Assembly (NCBI RefSeq): GCF_029962485.1 | Contig: NZ_CP073638.1 | Coordinates: 992,001-1,056,000 of the forward strand | From: Burkholderia cepacia | GTDB lineage: Bacteria > Pseudomonadota > Gammaproteobacteria > Burkholderiales > Burkholderiaceae | Length of the DNA stretch: 64,000 nucleotides | Reading direction: 5' to 3' | Notes under the pieces: model-generated | What the model was told of the DNA's origin: nothing | Database searches by the model: none | Seen by the model: the letters and a program-made list of their open reading frames with translations, nothing else | Shown here: piece by piece, positions 33,714 through 43,497 of the stretch | Layout of the letters: each line of letters begins with the position of its first letter | How positions within the stretch are numbered: position 1 is the stretch's first letter | Position numbers and translations under genes: made by a program

Positions 33714-35435
33714 TCAGCGGATGATCCGCGTCACGCCGCGCCCGCGCGGATCGGCCATCGCTTCCGGCGTGTTGCCGTCGATCTTGATGACCTGGATGTC
33801 GCCGCTGAAATCCTGCCCCTTCAGCGTGTAGCCGCGCGCCTCGATCTGCTTCGCGAGTTCGCCTTCGATCGGGTGGTACGGCTCCCAGAAGATCGTGTTC
33901 GGCGGCAGCAGCTGGTGATGGAAGCGCATCGCGCCGACGGCTTCCTTCAACGGCATCTTGAAGTCGTAGATGTTGTTGATCACCTGGAAGATCGACGTGA
34001 AGATGCGCGAGCCGCCCGGTGTGCCGATCACGAGCGACACCTTGCCGTCCTTGGTCATGATCGTCGGCGACATCGACGACAGCGGGCGTTTCTTCGGTTC
34101 GATCGCGTTCGCGTCGCTGCCGACCACACCGAACATGTTCGCGACGCCCGGCTTCGCGGAGAAGTCGTCCATCTCGTCGTTCAGCACGATGCCCGTGCCG
34201 TCGGCGATCACGCCCGAGCCGAAATAGCCGTTGATCGTGTACGTGTTCGACACCGCGTTGCCCCACTTGTCGACCACCGAGAAATGCGTCGTTTCGGCCT
34301 TCTCCGGCATCGTCGTGCCGAGGCCCGGCTGCACGCTCTTCGTGTCGGCAATCTGGGTCGGGCTCACTTCGGCCGCGCGCTTCGCGATGTATGCATCGTC
34401 GGTCAGCTGCGCGATCGGCACCTTGTAGAAGTCGGGATCGCCGAGATACTGCGCGCGATCGGCGAACACGCGCTTCTCGATTTCGGCGACGAGGTGGATA
34501 TATTGCGGCGAGTTGAGCTTCACGCCGTCGAAGTCCGGCTTGAGGTCGGCCTTCATCTTCAACAGTTGCACGAGGCCGATGCCGCCCGAGCTCGGAGGCG
34601 GCGCAGTGATCACGTCATAGCCGTTCCACTTCGCCTGCACCGGCTGGCGCCACACCGCGCGGTACTGCGCGAGATCCTCGGTGGTGATCAGTCCGTTGCC
34701 GTCGCCCGTCTTCATCGATGCGGCGATCAGCTCGGCCGTCTTGCCCTTGTAGAACCCTTCCGCGCCGTCGTTCGCGATTCGCGTGAGCACGTCGGCGAGA
34801 TCCGGCTGCTTGAAGTTCGCGCCGGCCTTCAGCCCGGAGAAGTACTTGTCGAAGTTGGTCTTGCCGCCGAACTCCTTCGACGCGTCGACGCCGCGCTGCG
34901 CGAGCTGTTCGTCGACGACGAAGCCGTCGCGCGCATAGTGGATCGCCGGCGCGAGCACCTGCTTCCACTTCAGCTTGCCGAAGCGCTTCTGCGCTTCCCA
35001 CATGCCGGCGACCGTGCCCGGCACGCCGGCCGCGCGCGGGCCGTACAGGCTCATGTCCTTGATGACGTTGCCGTCCTTGTCGAGGTACATGTCCTTCGTC
35101 GCGGCGAGCGGCGCGCGCTCGCGATAGTCGATGAAGTACGGCTTGCCATCCTTGTAGATCGTCATGAAGCCGCCACCGCCGATGTTGCCGGCCTCCGGAT
35201 AGGTGACGGCGAGCGTGAACGCGATCGCGACGGCCGCGTCGATCGCGTTGCCGCCCTCCTTGAAGATCCGCTCCGCGGCATCCGCGCTGTACTTGTCGGC
35301 CACCGCCACCGCCGAGCTCGTCAGGACCGCCGGCTGCGGCCCTTTCGCATACGCGGGCGCGTTCGGCAGAAACCCGATGCCGGCCACCGTCGCGAGCACG
35401 GCAGCGGATGATTTGAAGCGATTCAGCGTAGTCAT
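33714..35435 (-). CDS. ggt: Periplasmic gamma-glutamyltransferase
   Basis: A 573-aa Ntn-hydrolase precursor that cleaves or transfers gamma-glutamyl groups, for example from glutathione. A signal peptide (SSAAVLATVAGIGFLPNAPA) is followed by the large-subunit motif GGNAIDAAVAIAFTLAVTYP and YRERAP. The autocleavage site and nucleophile Thr lie in KAETTHFSVVDKWGNAVSNT, with late motifs LNDEMDDFS, PLSSMSPTI and GTPGGSRI. The start at 35435 has GGGGGAC upstream. It is monocistronic. Together with gsiABCD further right it points to glutathione use. Confidence 0.93.
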   Translation of the reverse strand: MTTLNRFKSSAAVLATVAGIGFLPNAPAYAKGPQPAVLTSSAVAVADKYSADAAERIFKEGGNAIDAAVAIAFTLAVTYPEAGNIGGGGFMTIYKDGKPYFIDYRERAPLAATKDMYLDKDGNVIKDMSLYGPRAAGVPGTVAGMWEAQKRFGKLKWKQVLAPAIHYARDGFVVDEQLAQRGVDASKEFGGKTNFDKYFSGLKAGANFKQPDLADVLTRIANDGAEGFYKGKTAELIAASMKTGDGNGLITTEDLAQYRAVWRQPVQAKWNGYDVITAPPPSSGGIGLVQLLKMKADLKPDFDGVKLNSPQYIHLVAEIEKRVFADRAQYLGDPDFYKVPIAQLTDDAYIAKRAAEVSPTQIADTKSVQPGLGTTMPEKAETTHFSVVDKWGNAVSNTYTINGYFGSGVIADGTGIVLNDEMDDFSAKPGVANMFGVVGSDANAIEPKKRPLSSMSPTIMTKDGKVSLVIGTPGGSRIFTSIFQVINNIYDFKMPLKEAVGAMRFHHQLLPPNTIFWEPYHPIEGELAKQIEARGYTLKGQDFSGDIQVIKIDGNTPEAMADPRGRGVTRIIR

Positions 35436-35863
35436 TGCATGTCCCCCATGTGGATCTTCTTCAGGCACGAAAAGCACCTGATCCGCTTATAGCCGCTGGC
35501 GCAGCGTCGGCCATATGACGGTTTCGTAGTGAATCCGGCAATTCGGCGGGAAAATGCACCGTACACTACGAATCGACCCCGATTGTGTGCGGTTGATCAC
35601 GCAGCACGCCGGTCACGTATGCGCCGTCGCGTTGCGGCGCCGCGACGGACGTGAATCGGTCGACATGACATGCGGTGCGCGTCATAACCCACCGCACAAA
35701 AACCGAAAGTTGCGAACCTCGCGGCATCCCGTGCAGCACGTGCAAAAAAATCTGCAAACGCCCCTCCCGCTGCGCGAGTCGATCTGAGAAGATAGCGCCC
35801 CGCTTTCGCACGGCATCGCTGTTTCGTTCACGTGCCGCTTCACGTTTCTTCGTCTCGCTCCCT
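35436..35863. other. Intergenic region between ggt and the YdjM-like gene
   Basis: About 430 bp between divergent genes, with no supported gene. It contains the left arm of a 15-bp inverted repeat (35700-35714) and an A-rich tract at 35745-35760 upstream of the YdjM-like gene. A short ORF at 35554 has no family match and no good ribosome-binding site. Confidence 0.45.
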
Positions 35864-36450
35864 ATGGCATCACACAACGCGCATCATGCGTCCGGCTTCG
35901 CGGCCGGCGTCGCCGCCGCCGTCCTCGTCGCACAAACCGGTGCAACCGGCCCGTGGCACATCGGCATGCTCGCCGCGTTCGCGGCGGGCGTCGCGGGCGG
36001 CACCGCGCCCGACTGGCTCGAAGTCGCCTGGTGGAGCCGCAAGCGCCGCCTGTGGATCACGCATCGCACCGTCACGCACTGGGGCATCGGCTGGATCGCA
36101 CTGCTCGCGCTCGGGTGGCACGGGCTCATCCATCATCCGCATCCGCTGTGGGCCGCGCCGCTGTTCGGCTTCGCCTGCGGCGGCGTGATGCACCTGCTGG
36201 CCGACTGGCCGAACCCGCTCGGCGTGCCGTGGATCTGGCGGCGCCATTCGCTCAACCTGTGGAACAGCGGGCACTGCGACCTGATCGTCGTGACCGCCGC
36301 ATGGGGCGGCACACTGTGGCTCGCGCAGTCGCTGTGGTCGCGCGCACCGCTGCTCGAACACTGGCTCGGCTGGCTGCATCGCGTTTAAGTTGCAATTCGT
36401 CGCAATTCGGCGCGCTATCGGTACGCCGCATTGCACGCAACTTTCGGTTT
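35700..36450. repeat. 15-bp inverted repeat flanking the YdjM-like gene
   Basis: AAACCGAAAGTTGCG at 35700-35714 recurs as its exact reverse complement at 36436-36450. The two arms lie on either side of the YdjM-like gene (35864-36388). No transposase is present. It could be a residual mobile-element end, a pair of regulator sites, or chance. Confidence 0.35.
35864..36388 (+). CDS. YdjM-like inner-membrane metal-dependent hydrolase family protein
   Basis: A 174-aa membrane protein with about four hydrophobic segments. Conserved His/Asp/Trp motifs typical of the YdjM (DUF457) family are present: GGTAPDWLEVAWWS, ITHRTVTHWGIGWIALLAL and GGVMHLLADWPNPLGVPW. Members are annotated as metal-dependent hydrolases but their reaction is not established. 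The ATG at 35864 matches the usual N-terminus; the longer frame to 35675 adds a non-conserved stretch. It is flanked by a 15-bp inverted repeat. Confidence 0.8.
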   Translation: MASHNAHHASGFAAGVAAAVLVAQTGATGPWHIGMLAAFAAGVAGGTAPDWLEVAWWSRKRRLWITHRTVTHWGIGWIALLALGWHGLIHHPHPLWAAPLFGFACGGVMHLLADWPNPLGVPWIWRRHSLNLWNSGHCDLIVVTAAWGGTLWLAQSLWSRAPLLEHWLGWLHRV

Positions 36451-36590
36451 GTTGAAAGTGCGGCGCGGGCCCCCATCTGAATCGGGTTCGTCGGCCAGCA
36501 TGCCCGGCACGCATACGCGACGTCTGGCACACTGACGATTCGCTTCACGCGCGGTTCGTCCGCGCACTCGCACCCCATTTCAACGCTCCG

Positions 36591-39500
36591 ATGGACGTTA
36601 CCGCTACCCGCCCTGCCGCCAGCGCGCTCGACGTGTTTCACCCGGCCGTCGCCGCGTGGTTCCGTCGCACGTTCGCCGCGCCGACCGGCGCGCAGGCGCT
36701 CGCGTGGCCGCACATCAAGGCCGGCCGCTCGACGCTCGTCGCCGCGCCGACCGGCTCCGGCAAGACGCTCACCGCGTTTCTGTGCGCGCTCGACGATCTG
36801 GTGCGCGATGCGCTGGCGCACGACGGCACGCTGCCCGACGCGACGCTGGTCGTCTACGTGTCGCCGCTGAAGGCGCTGTCGAACGACATCCACGTGAACC
36901 TCGACGCGCCGCTCGCCGGCATCGCCGAATCGCTCGCGCAACTCGGCCTGCCGGTACCGGCAATCCGCACGGCCGTGCGCACCGGCGACACCACACAAGC
37001 GGAGCGCGCCGCGCTGCGCAAGCGCGCGCCGCACATCCTCGTCACGACGCCCGAGTCGCTGTACGTGCTGCTGTCGTCCACGTCGGGGCGGCAGATGCTG
37101 TCGAACGTGCGCTCGGTCATCGTCGACGAAATCCATGCGCTCGCATCGTCCAAGCGCGGCAGCCATCTCGCGCTGTCGCTCGAACGCCTCGACGCGCTGG
37201 CCGGCCACGCATTGCCGCGCATCGGGCTGTCGGCGACGCAAAAGCCGATCGACGCGGTTGCACGCTTCCTGGTCGGCGGCCCGGCCGACGCGCCGCGCGA
37301 CTGCACGATCGTCGACACCGGCCACACACGCGAGCGCGACCTTGCGCTCGAACTGCCGAACGTGCCGCTCGAACCCGTGATGGCCACCGACGTGTGGGAA
37401 CAGGTGTACGACCGCATCGCGGGGCTCGCGGCCGCGCATCGCACGACGCTCGTGTTCGTCAATACGCGGCGCACCGCCGAGCGCATGGCGCGCCATCTCG
37501 CCGACCGGCTCGGCAAGGAAGCGATCGCCGCGCATCACGGCAGCCTCGCGAAGGAACACCGCTTCGACGCCGAGCAGCGCCTGAAGCGCGGCGAACTGAA
37601 GCTGCTCGTCGCCACCGCATCGCTCGAGCTCGGCATCGACATCGGCGATGTCGATCTCGTCTGCCAGGTCGGCTCGCCGCGCGGCATCGCGCCGTTCCTG
37701 CAGCGCGTCGGCCGCTCGGGGCACCATGTCGGCGGTGTGCCGAAGGGGCGCCTCTTCCCGCTCTCGCGCGACGAACTCGTCGAATGCGCGGCGCTGCTCG
37801 ACTGCGTGCAACGCGGCGAGCTCGATGCGCTGCGGATTCCCGAAGCGCCGCTCGACGTGCTCGCACAGCAGATCGTCGCCGAAGTCGCATGCACGGAATG
37901 GCAGGAAGACGCGCTCTATGCGCGCTTCACGCACGCGGCGCCGTACGCGCGGCTGACACGCGAACGCTTCGACGAAGTGATGAAGATGCTCGCCGAAGGC
38001 TTCACGAGCCGGCGCGGCGTGCGCGGCGCATACCTGCATCGCGACGTGGTCGGCGGCACCGTGCGCGGGCGCCGCAACGCGATGATGACCGCAACCACCT
38101 CGGGCGGCACGATCCCCGACATGGCCGACTACGCGGTGCTGCTCGAACCGCAGGGCATCCAGGTCGGCACCGTCAACGAGGATTTCGCGATCGAGAGCCT
38201 GGCCGGCGACGTGTTCCAGCTCGGCAATCAGTCATACCGGATCATTCGCGTGGAAACGGGCCGCGTGCGCGTCGAGGATGCGCAAGGCCAGTCGCCGAAC
38301 ATCCCGTTCTGGCTCGGCGAGGCGCCGGGGCGCAGCGACGAGCTGTCGGCGGCGGTCGGCCGGTTGCGCGCGCGGCTCGACGGGCTGTTCGCAGACGGCG
38401 ACCGGCAGGCTGGTGCTGGTGCTGGTGCTGGTGCTGGTGCTGGTGCTGGTGCTGGTGCTGGTGCTGGTGCTGGTGCTGGTGCTGGTGCTGGTGCCGGTTC
38501 CGGCGCCGGCGCCGGCGGACGCAAACGTGCGGGCGGCAAAGCAGAGGCCGAAGCGAATGCCGAAACCGGCGCCGCGCTCGCCCCAGCCGAAAGCCGCCTC
38601 GCACCCGCATTGCGCTGGCTCGTCGACGAGCTTCGCCTGTCGCCGGACGCCGCGCGCCAGATCGCCGACTACCTCGCCCGCACGCGCGCCGCGCTCGGTG
38701 CGCTGCCGACGCAGGACACGCTCGTGATGGAGCGTTTCTTCGACGAATCGGGCGGCACGCAACTCGTGATCCATTCGCCGTTCGGCAGCCGCATCAATCG
38801 CGCATGGGGGCTCGCGCTGCGCAAGCGCTTCTGCCGCAGTTTCAACTTCGAGCTGCAGGCCGCCGCGACCGACGACGCGATCATCCTGTCGCTGTCGCTC
38901 GCGCACAGCTTCGCGCTCGACGAAGTGTGGCGCTACCTGCGTTCGGGCAGCGCCGAACACGTGCTGGTCCAGGCGCTGCTCGACGCGCCGATGTTCGGCG
39001 TGCGCTGGCGCTGGAACGCGACGACCGCGCTCGCGCTGCCACGCTTCACCGGCGGCAAGCGCACCGCGCCGCAACTGCAGCGGATGAAGAGCGAGGATCT
39101 GCTCGCGACCGTGTTCCCCGATCAGGTCGCGTGCCTCGAGAACATCGTCGGCGAACGCGAGATACCGCATCACCCGCTCGTCGACCAGACGCTCGACGAC
39201 TGCCTGCACGACGCGATGGATACCGACGGCTGGCTCGCGCTGCTGCGCCGGATTGAAAGCGGCGCGATCGAACTCGTCGCGCGCGACCTGCCCGCGCCGT
39301 CGCCGCTCGCGGCCGAGATCCTGAACGCGAAACCCTATGCGTTCCTCGACGATGCGCCGCTTGAAGAGCGTCGCACGCAAGCCGTGCAGTCGCGCCGCTG
39401 GAGCGACCCCGAATCGGCCGACGATCTCGGTGCGCTCGACGCCGATGCGATCGACGCCGTGCGCGACGAAGCATGGCCGCTCGTGCGCGACGCCGACGAA

Positions 39501-41129
39501 ATGCACGACGCGTTGCTCACGCTCGCCTGCCTCTCCGACAGCGAAGCCCAGGCGCACGCAGGTTGGCCCGAGCAGCTTGCGGAACTCGCGGATCGCCGCC
39601 GCGCCACGAAACTCGTCGCGCCGGGCGGCGCCGCGCTGTGGGTGCCGGTCGAACGGCTCATTTGCCTGCGCGCGCTGCATCCCGACGCACGCGTGACACC
39701 GGCGCTCAAGGTGCCAGCCGCGTGCGCTCAGCCGTGGGAGGCGGATGCCGCGCTCGTCGACGTGATCCGCGCGCGGCTCACCGGCTTCGGGCCGCTCACG
39801 CTCGACGCGGTCGCGACGCCGCTCGGCCTGCCGCCTGCGTCGATCGTGACGGCACTCGCGGCACTGGAGCGCGAAGGCTACGTGATGCGCGGCCGCTTCA
39901 CACCGGGCGCGACGACCGACGAATGGTGCGAACGCCACCTGCTCGCGCGCATTCATCGCTATACGGTGAAGCGGCTGCGCCGCGAGATCGAACCGGTCGA
40001 GCGCGCCGATTTCATGCGGTTCCTGTTCCACTGGCAGCACCTGACACCCGACACGCGCGGCACGGGCCGCGACGCACTCGCGGCCGTGGTCGAACAGCTC
40101 GAAGGCTACGAGGCCGCGGCGAGTGCATGGGAAGACGCGCTGCTGCCCGCGCGGCTCACCGACTACATGGCCGGCGGCCTCGACGAGCTGTGCCGCTCGG
40201 GCAAGCTGGTCTGGACGCGCATCGGCGCGCCTGCGCGTGCGGCCGGCACGCCCGTGAAAACGACGCCGATCGTGCTGCTGCCACGCCGCCATCTTTCCGC
40301 ATGGCAAGCGCTGCGCGATCCCGATGCGCAACCGGCGCTTTCCGCGCGCGCCACGCAGGTACGCGATGCGCTCGCCGCGCACGGCGCGATGTTCTTCGAT
40401 GGGCTACTCGACGACCTGCACATGCTGCCCGTCGAACTCGAGCAGGCGCTTGGCGAACTCGTGTCGGCCGGCCTCGTGAACGCGGACAGCTACGCTGGCC
40501 TGCGCGCGCTGCTGAAACCGGTCGTCAAGCGCAGCGCGACCTATGCGCCGCGCACGCGGCGCGGCGGCGCGTTGATCGGCGGGATGGACGACGCGGGCCG
40601 CTGGGCGCTCGTGCAGCGCCATGCGCCGCCAGGCGATGCGGCCGCGCCGAAACGCGGCCTGGCCACGACCGATCCCGACGCGCTCGAACACATCGCATGG
40701 ACGCTGCTGCGCCGCTACGGCGTCGTGTTCTGGCGGCTGCTCGAACGCGAGGCCGACTGGCTGCCAAGCTGGCGTGAGCTCGTGCGCGTGCTGCAACGGC
40801 TCGAAGCACGTGGAGAGATTCGCGGCGGACGCTTCGTTGCCGGGCTCGCGGGCGAGCAGTTCGCACTGCCCGAGGCCATCCCGATCCTGCGCGAACTCCG
40901 GCGGCAACCGGGTGACGGACAGTATGTGTGCGTGACGGGCGCCGACCCGCTGAACCTCGCCGGCACGCTGCTGCCCGGCGACAAGGTGCCGGCGCTCGCC
41001 GGCAATCGCGTGCTGTTCCGTGACGGCGTGCCCGTCGCGTCGCTGGTGTCGGGCACATTCCACTACGCGCCGGAACTGTCGCCCGCCGCGCGCGAGGATG
41101 CGCGCCTGCGGCTCGCACGTTACTGCTGA
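36591..41129 (+). CDS. lhr: Large Lhr-type DEAD/H-box DNA helicase
   Basis: A 1512-aa superfamily 2 helicase, close to the ~1540 aa of E. coli Lhr. Helicase motifs are [20 protein letters not shown] (Walker A), [62 protein letters not shown] and QRVGRSGH. An Lhr-specific winged-helix and beta-barrel region follows, then a long C-terminal domain (about 660-1512) thought to act as an RNA/DNA-binding or glycosylase-linked module. Between them (codons 607-634) lies a pure Ala-Gly dipeptide tract encoded by a 14-copy hexanucleotide repeat, followed by a Gly/Ala and Lys/Glu-rich linker. It is monocistronic. Confidence 0.92.
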   Translation: MDVTATRPAASALDVFHPAVAAWFRRTFAAPTGAQALAWPHIKAGRSTLVAAPTGSGKTLTAFLCALDDLVRDALAHDGTLPDATLVVYVSPLKALSNDIHVNLDAPLAGIAESLAQLGLPVPAIRTAVRTGDTTQAERAALRKRAPHILVTTPESLYVLLSSTSGRQMLSNVRSVIVDEIHALASSKRGSHLALSLERLDALAGHALPRIGLSATQKPIDAVARFLVGGPADAPRDCTIVDTGHTRERDLALELPNVPLEPVMATDVWEQVYDRIAGLAAAHRTTLVFVNTRRTAERMARHLADRLGKEAIAAHHGSLAKEHRFDAEQRLKRGELKLLVATASLELGIDIGDVDLVCQVGSPRGIAPFLQRVGRSGHHVGGVPKGRLFPLSRDELVECAALLDCVQRGELDALRIPEAPLDVLAQQIVAEVACTEWQEDALYARFTHAAPYARLTRERFDEVMKMLAEGFTSRRGVRGAYLHRDVVGGTVRGRRNAMMTATTSGGTIPDMADYAVLLEPQGIQVGTVNEDFAIESLAGDVFQLGNQSYRIIRVETGRVRVEDAQGQSPNIPFWLGEAPGRSDELSAAVGRLRARLDGLFADGDRQAGAGAGAGAGAGAGAGAGAGAGAGAGAGAGSGAGAGGRKRAGGKAEAEANAETGAALAPAESRLAPALRWLVDELRLSPDAARQIADYLARTRAALGALPTQDTLVMERFFDESGGTQLVIHSPFGSRINRAWGLALRKRFCRSFNFELQAAATDDAIILSLSLAHSFALDEVWRYLRSGSAEHVLVQALLDAPMFGVRWRWNATTALALPRFTGGKRTAPQLQRMKSEDLLATVFPDQVACLENIVGEREIPHHPLVDQTLDDCLHDAMDTDGWLALLRRIESGAIELVARDLPAPSPLAAEILNAKPYAFLDDAPLEERRTQAVQSRRWSDPESADDLGALDADAIDAVRDEAWPLVRDADEMHDALLTLACLSDSEAQAHAGWPEQLAELADRRRATKLVAPGGAALWVPVERLICLRALHPDARVTPALKVPAACAQPWEADAALVDVIRARLTGFGPLTLDAVATPLGLPPASIVTALAALEREGYVMRGRFTPGATTDEWCERHLLARIHRYTVKRLRREIEPVERADFMRFLFHWQHLTPDTRGTGRDALAAVVEQLEGYEAAASAWEDALLPARLTDYMAGGLDELCRSGKLVWTRIGAPARAAGTPVKTTPIVLLPRRHLSAWQALRDPDAQPALSARATQVRDALAAHGAMFFDGLLDDLHMLPVELEQALGELVSAGLVNADSYAGLRALLKPVVKRSATYAPRTRRGGALIGGMDDAGRWALVQRHAPPGDAAAPKRGLATTDPDALEHIAWTLLRRYGVVFWRLLEREADWLPSWRELVRVLQRLEARGEIRGGRFVAGLAGEQFALPEAIPILRELRRQPGDGQYVCVTGADPLNLAGTLLPGDKVPALAGNRVLFRDGVPVASLVSGTFHYAPELSPAAREDARLRLARYC
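38409..38492 (+). repeat. Hexanucleotide tandem repeat (14 x GCTGGT) inside lhr
   Basis: Fourteen exact copies of GCTGGT (84 bp), followed by degenerate GCCGGT/GCCGGC units to ~38520. The repeat is in frame and encodes (Ala-Gly)n in the linker after the helicase core. Because the unit is six bases, slippage changes linker length without breaking the frame. The perfect identity of the copies shows recent expansion or strong slippage. Confidence 0.97.
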
Positions 41130-41268
41130 CATCGGCTGACACGCGCGGCACGCCGACTACTGATCGCCGGGCCGCGTTGCCGCGATCGTTCGGGTAGCAT
41201 CGAACGATTGCACGCGCGGGCTCCCGCGCGTCATCCAGACAAAACAAAACTTCCGGAGACTGCCGCTC

Positions 41269-42543
41269 ATGACTTCGCATGCCGACTCGCCCGCCGCTCA
41301 TCATGCGGGCTCGTTGACGATTTTCCAGGGTGCCGCGTTGTATATCGGCGCGGTGCTCGGCACCGGTGTGATCGCGTTGCCTGCGCTGGCCGCCGAGGTC
41401 GCCGGCCCGGCGTCGTTGCTCGCGTGGGCTGCGCTCGTCGTGCTGTCCGGGCCGCTCGCCGCCACCTTCGCCGCACTCGGCGCACGCTATCCCGACTCGG
41501 GCGGTGTCTCGACCTACGCACGGCGCGCATTCGGTCCGAAGGCCGCCGCCATCGTCGGCTGGTGCTTTTACTTTGCCGTGCCGGCCGGTGCGCCGGCCGC
41601 CGCGATGTTCGGCGGCGCGTACGTCGCGGCCGTCACGGGCGGCGGGCACACGACGGTCATCGTCACGGCCGCCGCGCTGATTGCGACCGTGTCGGCCGCG
41701 AACGCATTCGGCGTTACGGTGTCGGGCCGCATGCAGCTCGTGTTGTCGGCGCTGCTCGTCACGCTGCTGCTCGCCGCGGTACTCACGTCAGCACCGCATG
41801 CCCGCGCCGAGAATCTGCATCCGTTCGCCCCGCATGGCTGGCTCGCGGTCGGCCAGGCCGCCGCGCTGCTCGTGTGGAGCTTTGCAGGCTGGGAAGCGAT
41901 CACGCATCTCGCGGCGGAATTCCGTCGGCCTGCGCACGACATGCCGCGTTCGGCCGGTATTGCGGTCGTGGTCGTCGGGTTCCTGTATCTGTCGGTCGCC
42001 GCCGCGAGCGTGATGGTGCTCGGGCCGTCGGCCGGCGCGTCCGGTGCCCCGCTCGCCGAACTGATCGCGGGCGGCATCGGCGGCCATGCGCAGGTGCTGG
42101 CGGCTGTCGCCGCGCTGCTGCTCACGCTCGGCACGATGAACGCGTATTTCGCGGGCGCGGCCAAGCTCGGCGCGGCGCTCGGGCGCGACGGCGCGCTGCC
42201 CGCGTGGCTCGCGCAGGGCAGCCAGGTCGGCGGCGTCCCGCGCCGCAGCCTCGGCGTGATTGCCTTGCTTGCAGCCGTCGCGCTGGCCGCGACGACGCTC
42301 TCGGACGTCGGCCCGAAACCGCTCGTGCTCGTGACGTCCGGATGTTTCGTGATGGTGTATGGGCTCGGTGCGGCCGCCGCGCTGAAGTTGCTGCCGCGCG
42401 GCGGCATCGCTTACCGCTGCGCGTGGATATCGCTGGTTGCGGTTGCCGGGCTGTTCCTGACGACCGGCTGGTATTTCCTGTGCCCGCTGCTGCTCGCGGG
42501 CGGCGCGCTGCTTTATCTGCAGGTGACCGGGCCGCGCAAATGA
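41269..42543 (+). CDS. APC-superfamily amino-acid permease (YjeH-like)
   Basis: A 424-aa transporter with about 12 membrane segments. The N-terminal motif GAALYIGAVLGTGVIALPAL is the unwound substrate-binding first helix of APC permeases; SFAGWEAITHLAAEFRRPAH is the conserved segment of helix 6 and the following loop. It is closest in feel to the YjeH family, which exports or moves Met and branched-chain amino acids, but the substrate is not certain. GGAG lies before the ATG at 41269. It is transcribed alone. Confidence 0.8.
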   Translation: MTSHADSPAAHHAGSLTIFQGAALYIGAVLGTGVIALPALAAEVAGPASLLAWAALVVLSGPLAATFAALGARYPDSGGVSTYARRAFGPKAAAIVGWCFYFAVPAGAPAAAMFGGAYVAAVTGGGHTTVIVTAAALIATVSAANAFGVTVSGRMQLVLSALLVTLLLAAVLTSAPHARAENLHPFAPHGWLAVGQAAALLVWSFAGWEAITHLAAEFRRPAHDMPRSAGIAVVVVGFLYLSVAAASVMVLGPSAGASGAPLAELIAGGIGGHAQVLAAVAALLLTLGTMNAYFAGAAKLGAALGRDGALPAWLAQGSQVGGVPRRSLGVIALLAAVALAATTLSDVGPKPLVLVTSGCFVMVYGLGAAAALKLLPRGGIAYRCAWISLVAVAGLFLTTGWYFLCPLLLAGGALLYLQVTGPRK

Positions 42544-42643
42544 CCCGCGGTGCGCACGCGGGCTGACGCCCGCCCGCCTGAGGTGGCGCGCCGGCGAATC
42601 GCCAGCCGGATCGTTGGCCGGATTGCCGCGCGCATCGCGCCTG

Positions 42644-42940
42644 TCAGGCCGGTACCAGCGCGAAGCTGAGCCGCTTGCCGAGCGCGGCGGCCGCGCTCGC
42701 GAGCGTCGCCAGCGTGAGGCTCGTGTCGGTTTCGTCGAGCAGCCGGTTGAGTGCGGCGCGGCTGGTTTTCATCCGCGCGGCCATCGCGGTTTTCGTGATG
42801 TGCTGCGCCTTCATTTCCTGCCCGATCTGCCACGCGATCACGCGCTTGATCGCGGTGGCGGTGGCCGCTTCGAGATTGCCGTCCTCTTCGAGGAAGGTAT
42901 CGAAGTCGCTGCCGATATGCGGGTTGTTCGTGGTCGTCAT
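42644..42940 (-). CDS. HigA-type antitoxin (XRE helix-turn-helix)
   Basis: A 98-aa XRE-family protein. The HTH (KTAMAARMKTSRAALNRLLD) lies at about residues 52-72, with the C-terminal pattern LTLATLASAAAALGKRLSFA typical of antitoxins paired with Gp49/HigB-like toxins. GGAG lies before the ATG at 42940. It is 72 bp downstream of the toxin gene on the same strand, giving the toxin-first order characteristic of higBA. It should neutralise the toxin and repress the shared promoter. Confidence 0.8.
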   Translation of the reverse strand: MTTTNNPHIGSDFDTFLEEDGNLEAATATAIKRVIAWQIGQEMKAQHITKTAMAARMKTSRAALNRLLDETDTSLTLATLASAAAALGKRLSFALVPA

Positions 42941-43012
42941 GTCGTACTCCAATGCATGGCATTGCCGGCTGCCCGGCCGTCGGAGACGGCGGGTTACGGC
43001 GCAACCGGGAAT

Positions 43013-43372
43013 TCAAATGGCGTGCGTCAGCGCTTTCAGGCGCGCGACGGTGACGTCGAGTTCGTCCGACGGCGTGGCCCTCGATTGCTTGAAGAAGCCG
43101 TGCAGCAAGACCATCGTGTCGCCGACGACCGTGAACAGCACGCGGGCGCTCCGCCCCGGCAGCATCACGCGGATCTCCCACAGATCCTTCGCCATCTTCC
43201 GGACCAGCGGCATGCCGAGCGGCCAGCCGAGTTGAACGGTCTTGATCTCTTCGCCGATTACCCTTCGCTCCACTTGCCCGAGCGCCTTGAGCCATTCGCG
43301 CACCGGCTCGTTGCCTCGGGCCGTGCAAAAGAACCGCACGCCGAGCGTGACCTGGATCTGCTGTCTCGCCAT
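43013..43372 (-). CDS. HigB/Gp49-type RelE-superfamily toxin
   Basis: A 119-aa member of the phage-derived Gp49-like/HigB toxin family, ribosome-dependent mRNA interferases. Features are REWLKALGQVERRVIGEEIK, the core KDLWEIRVMLPGRSARVLFT and VLLHGFFKQSRATPSDELD, where the basic and aromatic positions (R, K, F) are conserved. The ATG at 43372 follows GGTGAC. The upstream region contains repeated ACGATAC-type words (43385-43412) that may be the antitoxin operator. It forms an operon with the HigA-like gene. Confidence 0.82.
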   Translation of the reverse strand: MARQQIQVTLGVRFFCTARGNEPVREWLKALGQVERRVIGEEIKTVQLGWPLGMPLVRKMAKDLWEIRVMLPGRSARVLFTVVGDTMVLLHGFFKQSRATPSDELDVTVARLKALTHAI

Positions 43373-43497
43373 TGTCTTGTCACCAATCGTACCAAAAACG
43401 ATACGATATGCCAAGCGCCACGAGAGCGGCTACTAGCCGGATAGCCAATCGGGAAACGGAGAAAGGAACTGAGCCGCTTGCCGCGCGGCCCGGAGGA

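Noticed and set aside
35864..36388. LexA/SOS control of the YdjM-like gene
   Set aside because: No CTGT-N8-ACAG box is visible upstream.
38409..38492. CRISPR-like or structural repeat array
   Set aside because: The units are six bases, contiguous, without spacers, and code in frame within lhr.
42644..43372. Prophage fragment, because the toxin is Gp49-like
   Set aside because: No other phage genes, integrase or att repeats occur nearby; the pair fits an isolated HigBA module.
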